Positions 41,430-51,203 of a stretch of DNA of 64,000 nt are shown here, piece by piece. The stretch is taken from assembly GCA_963575745.1 (NCBI GenBank), contig CAUYUJ010000969.1, positions 23,553 through 87,552 on the forward strand, in the 5' to 3' direction. The DNA is from Prorocentrum cordatum. Taxonomy: Eukaryota > Sar > Dinophyceae > Prorocentrales > Prorocentraceae. The notes under the pieces were generated by a model that had not been told where the DNA came from, searched no databases, and saw nothing but the letters and a program-made list of their open reading frames with translations. Numbering within the stretch: position 1 is the first letter of the stretch; every line of letters begins with the position of its first letter. Position numbers and translations under genes: made by a program.

Positions 41430-42152
41430 GTCTAGCTCACCCCCTTCATCTACTAAGCTGAGGCGGCCATGGGCCATCAAGTCAAACAATGCAGCATTAC
41501 TCTTGGTGATGTCGTCTTTGGCGAGGGAATCGACTGGCATTCGGCCGTGCGGTATCCACCGCACTCGACCGTGTGCTCGCTCAAGCGCCTCACATATGAT
41601 CGCAAGATCCAGTGCCGTTCTCCTGTCTTTGGCGCTCGCGTTCCCCTCCTTCTGCATCGTATCGTAGATGGACTTTGCGTCCACCACGTGGACTTGGCCC
41701 TCACGGGCCCCCAGCGCACAGTCTGTCCTCAGGACAATTGTGAAGGGCCCGGAGGCCCTCCTGCAGTCGGGGATGTCCACATCCCTGAAGATCACGTCAC
41801 GGTACATGACCTGCAGAAACTCGACCTCGGCGACGGCTGCGGATAGCGCCTGGGTCTCCCCGGCTAGTGTCGAGGGCACTTTACGACGAAGCTTGCAAGA
41901 CCGCCAGCCCAGCAGTGAAGCCTTCACCGTCTGGTTGCTCATGATGGCCCGGTCGGTCGCCAGGACCATCCAGGCTCCCTGGGTGGGGTCCTCCGGCAGC
42001 CCTCTCTCGTCGCTCATGCTGGCGTTTGCACCCACGCCCCCGGCATCGGAGAAGGACACGAAGGCGAAGGACTCTGGGTCGAGCTTCCGCACCGTCAGGC
42101 CTCGCGAGGCCGTGGCCCGGAGGTGGCGCACCAGCTTATTGGCCAGCTGCAC
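41430..42152 (-). pseudogene. Copia RNase H
   Basis: QLANKLVRHLRATASRG, then FVSFSDAGGVGANASMSDER (first Asp), QGAWMVLAT, STLAGETQALSAAVAEVEFL (Glu), RTDCALGAR, VVDAKSIYDTM (Asp) and DRRTALDLAIICEALERAHG, PHGRMPVDSLAKDDITKSN (last Asp). Complete dinoflagellate-type Copia RNase H. The open frame runs on to 41274 through a CCA run that encodes Trp repeats and is not part of the domain. Confidence 0.85.
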
Positions 42153-42159
42153 GTCCAGG

Positions 42160-43140
42160 ATCGTGGGGCCCTCAGCCGGCTGGCCAGGATGCTGGCTATG
42201 CCAGCTGCCTCCGGCCTCGCCTCTCGCCCAACCCAGTTGAATTTGTAGACCAGGGACCTGAGGGAAGTGAACTCGTCATGCTCCAGGGGGGCGTCCTTGC
42301 ACCCCATCCGGCCCTTGGCGACGGACAGGGCCCTGATCTCCTCAAGTATATACTTTTCCTGGTCCACCTGGACCTTCTGGGGGTGGAAGGTGAGCCGGCG
42401 GCCGGCGAAGTCCACGGGGCCTCCGTGACAGTCACGGTACTTGCCGAAGGTGAAGCGGGCCTCGAGAGTTTTTCGAAGCCACGCCCGGGACTCTGGGGAC
42501 GAGCTGGCGATCATGAAGTCGTCGACCTCCAATAGCATCATATTCTGGATCTCGCCGCCCGGGCCGTAGCGAATCCACCAGCACGGTTCCAAGAGGCTCC
42601 TCACGAAGCCGTGCTGTTGCAGATGCGTCACTACCGTTCGCCTCCACGCCATCGGCGCGTCGTCTAGGCCATACACGTTGACCAGGAGTCGTATGAGGGA
42701 TCCTGGGGGGACGTCCACCCCCTCGCACGGCTCAACGTATATCTCGCCTTGCGCCCGCTTCATGGGGTCTGACTGGCAAAACGCGTTTTTGACATCCGCG
42801 ATGTCCCCTAACATGGACAGGTTCATCATGATTTGAAGAAACATCATGATGGAGGAAGTCTGCGGTGTGGGAGCATACACCGCCAGCGCACCGGAGTCGG
42901 GGTCCCGGCGCCCGTGCACACACCAGCGGGATTTCGCGACCGGATCGACAAACGTACCCTCCACTGGCTTCCACCTCCGCACCATCCTCGATGAGATGAT
43001 GCGGTCGGGGTGCAGCTTCCTAACCTTATCCGCCTGCTTGGGGGAAACGACCTCGACAGCTCCGGACTGCATCATGGCCCCCCACTCCTTCTTGTCAGAG
43101 GCATCGAACTTGGCCCGTTCGTCAGGGCTGAGCTTCTTGA
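42160..43140 (-). pseudogene. Copia reverse transcriptase
   Basis: Reading starts at least at SLKKLSPDERAKFDASDKKEW, continues through SRMVRRWKPVEG (the usual K-x-R-W-x-x-x-G step), the first catalytic Asp in GDIADVKNAFCQSDP, the Copia signature VNVYGLDDAPMAWRR and the second catalytic site NMMLLEVDDFMIASS, then FNWVGREARPEAAG. It is in the order expected for an RVT_2 domain. The residue two before the DD pair is Glu, where Tyr/His is usual. At about 42165 a missing base in a CCCC run shifts APTILDVQL out of frame. Confidence 0.85.
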
Positions 43141-43142
43141 GA

Positions 43143-43628
43143 CTAACCTCGCCCCCTCGGCCCGCCGCGAAAAAGCACCCTCGGCTCGGTCCTCGCGGGC
43201 CGATCGAACCGACAGACCCTCGGACCCCGGGAACACCCAGAAATCCTCCGACGGGGGGCCCTCAACCCTGGGGGGGATCGAGAGCGGGGGCGTCCCCTCC
43301 TCTCGAAGTCTCTCGCAATCTCGGACACCGAGCGCGAGCGCTCGTGCCCTCTGATTATTCCTGGCCTGGCCAGGTCCGCCTGGGAGGATCCAGGAGGGAG
43401 AGAGGAGGGGGCCTGGACACCGCCACCACCGCCGGAGGGGGAGGAGGAGGAGTTCTCTTCATTCCCTTCCCCCGCGGCGGGCGGTCGGACGCCCTCGCCC
43501 GCCGCCTCGTCGAGGCGCGCCCGCTTCATCTCGGGCGGGCCGCTGGCCGCCCGGCGGGTGGCCTCGGACGACCGGATACGCCAGGGCACGTCCTCGGGCT
43601 GCGCCAGTCGGCGACCCTTCCCAGACAT
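43143..43628 (-). pseudogene. Arg/Pro-rich polyprotein segment upstream of Copia RT
   Basis: ATG at 43628 (MSGKGRRLAQPEDVPWRIRS), Arg/Ser/Pro-rich with a Ser-Gly run, ending 3 bp upstream of the RT reading but in another frame. Probably the linker between integrase and RT; no motif recognised. Confidence 0.4.
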
Positions 43629-43735
43629 CAGACAGCCCTAAAAAAAACAATGCCGCCCAGAACGTCATGGTTTTTAACCAAGACAAAGCAGAAAAACCAA
43701 GACATTGCAAAAAAACCGAGACAACTGTAGTTCTG
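43629..43735. repeat. AAACCAAGACA minisatellite
   Basis: AACCAAGACAAAGCAGAAA, AACCAAGACATTGCAAAAA and AACCGAGACAACTG repeat at ~24 bp spacing. Confidence 0.6.
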
Positions 43736-44079
43736 GTGAAATAGCGTGTCTGTTGTCGTTGGTTCGTTGTGAATATGTTGTGTGTATGTAGACAGCTTTT
43801 CTACTATATGTAAGCGTTGCCAACAACAGACTGTTGTTGCAACCGCGTGCATTGTGAGCTAGGAACTGTGTCGTTGGGCGTTGGTAGTAACGCCTCTGCG
43901 TCTCAAGGGTACCGGAGCACAGGCGGAAGCCTAGAGGATAGTTTGGCGAGTCAGGGCTGGGGGACAGTGCGGACAGAGAATCCACCAGATACGTAAACAC
44001 GCGGGATGACGATGATTGTTTAGGCAAGGCAAACAGTTCTGGATCATCGAAAAAATGCACGCGCGTACGCGACATATGC

Positions 44080-44233
44080 GTTGCAACAACAACGCAATCT
44101 CTTCTCATCCTGGGATGGAAGCTTCGCCCCGAAGGGCGGTGCCCCGAAGGGCGACCGCATGTAGAAAAATATGGGCCAGGAGCGACGAGTCTTAAGGTCT
44201 TTACTGTTTTCAACTGTTCCTGGCTCTCGTTCC

Positions 44234-44304
<71 letters not shown>

Positions 44305-44305
44305 C

Positions 44306-44377
<72 letters not shown>

Positions 44378-46690
44378 AGTTTTGCACTGTAGCACGCAAG
44401 TGTGTAGGGCACCGCTCTCGGACGGGAACGTGCAGGGGCACCGTTCTCGGAAATGTCAAAGGCCTGCAGCCGGCGCCGCCAGGGGCCCGAGGCCTGAGAA
44501 GAAACGCGACCCCAAATCAGCAGGGCGGTCACGGTGGTGAAACATAAGGGTGGTGAAACAAACATCATATTTGTATTTATACACATGAATACAACTGTAT
44601 GCGTACGTACATGTTAAAGTGTATGGAATATATGTGTATACGTATATGTATGGCAGTGTGTGTTGTGTTCATGTATGTGTTGGCGTTGTTATTTACGGTG
44701 CTACATTATTATCACACGGTTCCGTATCCATTTTCCAATTATCCTTGCAATCGTTGCCAGGGAAACACTTGCAAAGCGGAAGTCGAGCTGAAGGGTTGGC
44801 GGCGGTGGTCTTCCCCGCCACCGAAAAACACACAATAACGCAATATGTGTCCACCTCTATTCGCCAAGTATGTTCGGATCCTTCTCCGTAGTCATCGGGA
44901 AATTCGACATGGAATTGTCGAATGCGGCGCCGTGCACGCAACAAAACAAACAACGCAATTTCTACTCATCACCTCCCCTACTTGTCCTCCTTCTGCCTTG
45001 AATTCCTCCCTTTTCCCTCCCTGATTTTCCCAATATCACCCTCAGGAAGGGCGGAAATGCATAACGCGCGGTGGCGACGCTGTAAGTATTCCCAGACATT
45101 GGGCGTCTCGAAAAAATTGAGACAGAGGCGTTACATAGTGTTTGGCCTCTCGGGGCCCTCGCTGGGCGTCGGGACCGTCAAACAACCACTCGGGATGAAA
45201 AACTAGTCCCAAGGAAGTGGTCGGGAGGTCGGGGGCCCGCGTCTCGAAAAAATTGAGACGTCGGATGTCCGGGTTCCCAATATGCTCACCGCGTGCTTGG
45301 CGATGCAGCCACGTGGGCTGCATGCGCACCTGACGCAAAACAACAATCGCGCAATATCTGCTCCTCTTCGGAACGTTAAGTTGGCTAGAGAAAGCAGCAG
45401 CTGACTGGAAAAAAACAGGCGCCCGTTCCGGCGGGGCCAGCCGACAACGCAATCTCATCATTACCCCGTCTGAATACTATGCCCCTGTCCCTTTCCCCCA
45501 GGGGACCAAAACAGCGACCACGCATGGGAATTGTTGATGAAATCGTTCAAGCGCACCGTAGTGGCGATCCCAGCAATCTTTGCCAGGGCAGCAACAACAC
45601 AATAGTTGCGAGTGAAACGCTGTGAAGAGGCACATATAAAAGTGCTCTCCATGGAGTCCGCGAGCCCGCGATGGGCGCCGCCTGGGCCAGGAGGCCATAG
45701 GCCCCCTGTGCCCTCCACACATCAGGCGTCTCGATCTTTCGAATTGTTATTTGACGGCCCCGAGGGCCTGCACGTGAAATCCCACACCAACAAAAATCAG
45801 ACAATCATGAAATATTGTCGTCTCGATTTTTTCGAGACACCCGATGTGTGGGACGAGCAACAAACAACGCAATGTATTCTCATCCAATTTCCCTTCACAG
45901 TCCTTCACTCCTTTCTCCGCTACACACCCTCACCCCTTCTAAACTCGGATTGGGCGATGGGCTTCAACCGTTCACCGTTGCACAGCGGCCTGCGCATGCG
46001 TTGCAGCCACTTCGGTGCCAGAGCAGCGAACAACGCAACGTCTTCTCATCGATTGTCCCCCGCTTCCCTCCTCCTCTCCCACATCCCGCTTCCCTCCTCC
46101 TCCCCCCTCCTCCTCTTCTCATCTAACTCGTAGAAGCAACATGTAAAATCGATGGCCACGCAGCGCAGCTGCCTCACCGCAGGGGCCGCCTGGAAACCGC
46201 TCGGGCACTCCAGACCGACAGAGCAAAAACAAATAACAACGCAATCTCGTCTCCCATCTTTTTTCTCATCCGTAGAAATCTGCAGCGCTCAGAATTCGCC
46301 CACGCTGGCCTCAAGCACCTGGCTGCCCCGCAGCCGGCGCCCGACGAACAACAAATCAACGCAATCTCCGCTCATCCATTGTGGGCCACATTTACCTTCC
46401 CCTGCCCCCAGGAATGTGAACAACAGCGCAATGTCTTCTCACCGCCAGGAAATACCATGCCAGGGCAATGCTCACGTCGCAAATGGCACGCGCGCCCCTC
46501 GAGGGTGGCCAGCAGCAGCCAACCCGTCGACCATCCAGGTCGTGGGGGTGGAAGAGGTGGCGGGGGGGGTGGGAGAGGTGGATGGAATGGGGGCGCTGGA
46601 GGGGACGAGGTAGAGAAGGAGTCGGCAAAACAAGCAATCTCTTCAGACAAGCAGCGCAATCTCTTATTCAACTGTTTTTTTTGTGTTGGT
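44080..46690 (+). repeat. dispersed ACAACGCAAT-N-TCTTCTCATC motif array
   Basis: Near-copies of AACAACGCAATCTCTTCTCATC occur at about 44091, 44838, 44951, 45351, 45447, 45867, 46034, 46241, 46361, 46427 and 46655, always in plus orientation. Each is preceded by an A/C-rich word. The sequences between are unrelated to each other and vary from about 65 to 750 bp. Four GTCTCGA...GAGAC hairpin words sit among them. No open frame is supported. See the findings. Confidence 0.6.
44229..44375. repeat. (CT)n microsatellite
   Basis: About 145 bp of CT repeats with two TCGT interruptions. Confidence 0.95.
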
Positions 46691-46983
46691 GTTGTGTTTC
46701 GTTTTGCACATAAGCATTGTTGTTTGTTTGATGTGCCTCTGTATTGCACATATCGTCATTAGTTTGTGTGTGTTGTGATTCGATAAGTGCGTTTGGCAGT
46801 CAAGTAGCCCCGCTGTTGTTGCAAACCCCTTTCCTTGTTGAGCACATGCGGTGCACAGTAATTTTCTTTTGTCACGAACAGGAGGTGACGCGCCAAGGGA
46901 GCAGATTTGAAGAGCCCGCACGCGACGCAAACATTACACGCGCACACGTGCTCAAGATCTTCCCCACCAGAGGCGCACTGCGA

Positions 46984-48890
46984 TCAGCGCGCCTCGGGCA
47001 AGATCTTTTGCAACAGTGTAACGTAGAATGTTGGTCCCGCGTGCACGCTTTTCGCAGCTGTCCCCATGACTCGGTTCTCCTGCTCGTCCGCATATGTCCA
47101 ATAAAAAAGGGGGTTGCCCTGGGTACTTGCTCTTTTGGCAAGGTCCCAGGCCACGTGAAACTTATACGTTTCGTGGCCGCCCCACGCTTTCCACTCGCGC
47201 AGAGCTGTCACGATGTGGTTCTGGAGCTGTGAGAGAGCAACTGGCGGCATTATGCGGGGCGACCGTTTCATGGCGACTTCCATATCCACGGGCGCCGAAA
47301 CTGCGCGGCGAAGGTGCCTATGGCCTGCGCCGAGAAAGCGCCAATTCTCATCCGCTAAAATCCGAATGAAAGGCATCAGTCTCCGCGTTTGTGCAGCTTT
47401 CGCCTTCAGGCGGGGGCGCACGCCGCCAGCATTTAGCTGGTTGTACTTTAAACGGTTGATTAGTGAATGCCTGCCGCGCGGCATACGGCGCATTCTATAA
47501 TGCGCCTTGAGGCGCCTGCGCAAATGAACCATGTTATCGACCCGCCGCCGCTCCACAGTGGGTGACGGGGGCCCCCAAGCACGCTTTTTGACGATAATGG
47601 GAATTGAGTTCGAGGGCAGACAACGTCGGATGAGGAGGAATGACCAGAGGATCTCAGAAGTGAGAGGAGCAGGTAGGTTGCGAACTCGGCATGCGCGCGG
47701 GCCCCCGTTCTTCAGCAGATTGCGCAAAATTTGCGTCAATTAGTTTTAGCATGACCTCACCAGCAACATATTGGCTGATGCCGAGGTCGAAAACGTGCAT
47801 ACAATCGAGGTGAAGACAATCGACACTAAACCCTCTGATGGTGAACAGCGGGCTCCAGAATTTAATGTTGGAAGTGTTTGCAGCGTTGAAAAACGTGAGC
47901 CAGCCTGGCATATCCACGCCAAGGGACCCACCTGTGCCCACGAGGGCGTGCCAATCAAGTAGGTTTTCGTCGCAAATGACGATCCACCCCACGGGCAGAT
48001 GAAGTTCTGGAAACGGCCTTACCAGCGCAAAACCACCATATTTGCGCGAAAGTTCCATGCACCTTAGAAGCCTGCGCAGCTGGGCACGACTTTGCACGTA
48101 CCTTTTGGTCACGCACGCCCCGAGGTCATCATTAAAATCGCTACGCTGGCGGGGGCGCCAAGGGCAGAGGGCCAACGTGCGGGCAAAATTAAACATATCA
48201 GCGCGGGATGCGTTGCAACAAAAACACGGGTGCTGAACGTGCGTCCAATTTGTAAACCGAAACAAGAAACATATTCTAACAAGTCTGCGCGATACTCCAC
48301 GAGAGCGCCATATTTCCCGAAGGGGAGGCCGCGGTGGAGCTCGCGAAGCTCTTGGGAAAAAGGCTTTTGGTTGTGGTCCAGAGACGGAAACGTGCCAGCG
48401 GCGAGCGCCGAGAATGACCAGGCGATCACCTTTTGTATTACTTGCATCGTGCACCACCCTTTGCACGAGCATTGGCAAAGGTCAGGTTTTTTAACAGTGC
48501 AAATCAAATGTCGTTTTCTGTTGGGATCCACAGCCGAACTCCAATACCAGCAAATAAATGAATCTGTTTTCGAGAACGGAACTCCGTCTGAGTATAGCGT
48601 GAGAGGAGCGGTGTCTGCGTGTCCTCTTTCTAAAACAACAGGGTGCGAAGCATACGTCCCAGGTAAATCATTAATATCAACAGTGTTGAAATCTGCAGGA
48701 CGTTGCTCCAGCAGCTCGAAAAACCTCTCGTGTGGTAAGCTAATGGGGAAATCATTGTTCAAGTATCTCGATCCCGTATGTTTGCTCCACATGGGAACGG
48801 CACACGTGCAAAATGATGCAGCACGTCTCTCACCCAGTGCATGCCTAATGTGCTCAGCATAATGCCCACGACCCGGAGCGCGGGCTAAGT
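46984..48890 (-). pseudogene. transposase-like gene (TNP2/Plavaka-style), broken
   Basis: Three minus-strand pieces in different frames. First (48890 to ~48240): YLNNDFPISLPHERFFELL, TLYSDGVPFSKTDSFICWYW, KRHLICTVKKPDLCQCSCKG. Second (~48240 to 47660): HPCFCCNASRADMF, the pattern GFSVDCLHLDCMHVFDLGIS and VAGEVMLKLIDANFAQS. Third (47739-46984): RIMPPVALSQLQNHIVTAL, GGHETYKFHVAWDLAKRAST and WTYADEQENRVMG. D-G near the start and a D-x-M-H-x-x-x-L-G segment in the middle recall CACTA TNP2 and Plavaka transposases, and this protein type is repeated in dinoflagellate genomes, but the match is from memory and not firm. Frameshifts lie near 48240 and 47700. No terminal inverted repeats were found. 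Confidence 0.5.
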
Positions 48891-49324
48891 CTTCAAGGCC
48901 AGTGCCCCCTGCAAAACCGCTGGGGCGTTCGCATCTTCCAAATGCAAGGGGGGGGGGGTGAAAAGGAAGTGCGCAGGGGAGAGGGGGGATGAGTGGAGGA
49001 CAGCGACGAGGGAAGAGACAGGGAGAACATAAAGAGATAGAGAGAGAGAGAGAGAGAGAGAAAACAAAAAAAAGAGGGAGGTGGGGGATGGAAGATGCTA
49101 TACTCCACGGGGCTGGCCTGCATGAGTGACGTGGTGTGCTAGAATGCACACGTCAGTGGCCGTCCAGAGGCCACGGCGGTACCTGTCCACCACGTACTCT
49201 CGGAGGCCAGATCCGTTGCTTCGGCGGTTCAAACACAGGGCCCTGACAGACGGGATCTAGACGGGATTTAAAACGTCATTCGAGGGGAAGGTCACCTTAC
49301 CGTCCCTTCCTACAAACAGGTTTA

Positions 49325-49455
49325 CATGTGTATACGCACACGTATGTATAGATGTATGTACATACATTTGTACATACATACATATATATACATTGCATGT
49401 ATACGTATATACATATATGTGTATACAGACATACATACACACATACATACATACA
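49325..49455. repeat. TACA/TATG repeats
   Basis: Imperfect ACATACAT and TATACG repeats. Confidence 0.85.
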
Positions 49456-49544
49456 CTCGTATACAAACCACATCCCTCGGACCAGGGCCCTGGGGTTCAA
49501 CCGCCGACGTGCCCTGGCCTGCAGCACCAGGATCGCCACCCCCA

Positions 49545-49665
49545 CAGCCTCCAGCGCCCACACCAGGAGCGCGACGCGCACTGCCTCCAGCGCCCACAGC
49601 AGGGCTGCCTCCAGCGCCCACACCAGGAGCGCGACCCGCACTGCCTCCAGCGCCCGCGCGACCCC
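49545..49665. repeat. GCGCCCACACCAGGAGCGCGAC tandem repeat
   Basis: Blocks of CTGCCTCCAGCGCCCACA with CCAGGAGCGCGAC(G/C)CGCA; about three units of 27-51 bp. Confidence 0.8.
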
Positions 49666-49724
49666 CTCCACCTCCAGCGTCGGTGGAGAGCAGGGCTGCA
49701 GCGGCGCGGGCTGACATGTGTGAA

Positions 49725-49865
49725 CAACCACAACGTATCGTTTGAAACCGAACGCTTACGGACAAACCCAGTGAAACCGAACGCTTGAAGTGAACAACCA
49801 CAACGTATTGTTTGAAACCGAACGCTTCAAGTGAACAGCCACAACTTATTGCTTGAAACCATGGT
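49725..49865. repeat. AACCACAACGTATTGTTTGA minisatellite
   Basis: GTGAACAACCACAACGTAT(C/T)G with TTTGAAACCGAACGCTT, about three copies of ~48 bp with one partial unit. Confidence 0.85.
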
Positions 49866-50890
49866 ATCCGATCAGTTCTAGCGCCGATGGCCCCAGGATG
49901 CGCGCAGTGACGATGCAAGTTCCTTGAACTCCCCTAGCTGGAACTTGTCCCCACCTGGTCAGCAAAAGCAAGGATGCACAGGTACGCATTGGAACAGCAC
50001 ACATCTTCAAGATGCAGCATGATTGCATTTGATGATGGATGTGGCGAGGTGTTCAATGATGTCCCCCCCCCCCTCCTCCATGCGAGGTATAGAGGCCCCC
50101 AGCCCCCAGGGAGGTGTCACCAAACGTTGTTGACCCTGGGACCCCTCTCAAAAACAGAATTGGCTCCTCCACTCCACGCCTCCATAATATGATGTGCGTA
50201 TGTCCACTGGCATCCCTTCTCGCCCCTCGCTAGTAGAACTGGGGATGGGTGATCAGCAACACTTGGAGTGCCCACGCGAGCGTATTCGAGACGACCCACG
50301 CAGCACCATTAACGAACTCAGTGCAGAGCATTCTGCAAGGATGCCTGCACCAGTACGGGAGGTGAAGGAAGGAGCGTCAGGGAGTCGGGCGGGAATGGTT
50401 GGATGGGGATCGGGCGGGCGAGATGATGCCCCACCAGCTGAGTGCCACGCCCTCCTCAGACAATCAAGCTGGGAGGGTACTTGCAACCAGGGCGTGTAAA
50501 CACTACGCGTGGAGGTACACTAAACTTGGAAGGAGGAGAATGACGATGATGATGATGATGATGAGGAGGAGGAGGAGGAGGAGGATGAGGAGGAGGAGGA
50601 TGAAGAAGAGGGGGGTAATGTGGCGGAAGAAGACGACTGAAGAAGGGCATGCGGAGGAGACGTGCAATTCTCGAGAACGCGTCGCTTATTTCGAGCGATG
50701 CACGGCGAGCCCCTCCCCGCCATGCTCGAGCTGTTACGTCGCGCACGTCGCGCGCCAGCAAACTAGGACCGAGGGTCCGAAACGTCGGCCTTCGCATGGC
50801 CTCGGCCGAACGAGGAAGGGCACCAGGGTCAGAGACGGCCTCGGGCTCTGGGCATGGCCTCGGGCCCCCAAACGAAGAGAAGGTTCCAGG
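49866..50890. other. spacer 3' of the right-hand gene, GAT/GGA tract
   Basis: Mostly unique with a GATGAT/GGAGGA tract at 50542-50630. No supported gene. Confidence 0.4.
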
Positions 50891-50950
50891 GTCAGAGACG
50901 GGCCCGCGCATATGGGGGGGGCACCCCCCATCCGCGGGCCCGTCTCTGAC
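50891..50950. repeat. 60-bp near-perfect palindrome
   Basis: GTCAGAGACGGGCCCGCG at 50891 is exactly inverted at 50933-50950; inside, ATGGGGGG faces CCCCCCAT. It lies about 250 bp beyond the stop codon of the gene at 51204. Confidence 0.9.
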
Positions 50951-51203
50951 TGGGACAAGGGGCGTTGAAATGTTTAGGCGCCCACCCTTCAGAATGGCCG
51001 AGAAACATGGCCGACGAGCCCCTCGAGGGCCCCCTTACTATCGAGAGGAGGTCTGATCACTCGATCACTGCCCTCGAAGATATCACCCTCATCTGGAGCT
51101 CCTTCCGTCACCCCTCCGCCGATTGTTTCATCATTCTCTCTTCATTTACGGTGATACCGGATCCTCCCTCCTCTGAAACTTGTGCTCGGGTCGGGGTGGT
51201 GGA

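Larger units (their letters stand above)
41274..43628 (-). mobile_element. Ty1/Copia retrotransposon, 5'-truncated pol
   Basis: Minus strand. Copia-type reverse transcriptase (43140-42160) followed by RNase H (42152-41430). Gag, protease and integrase are not visible upstream and no LTR pair was found, so this is a partial copy. A single-base frameshift near 42165 and another near 43150 break the frame. Confidence 0.8.
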
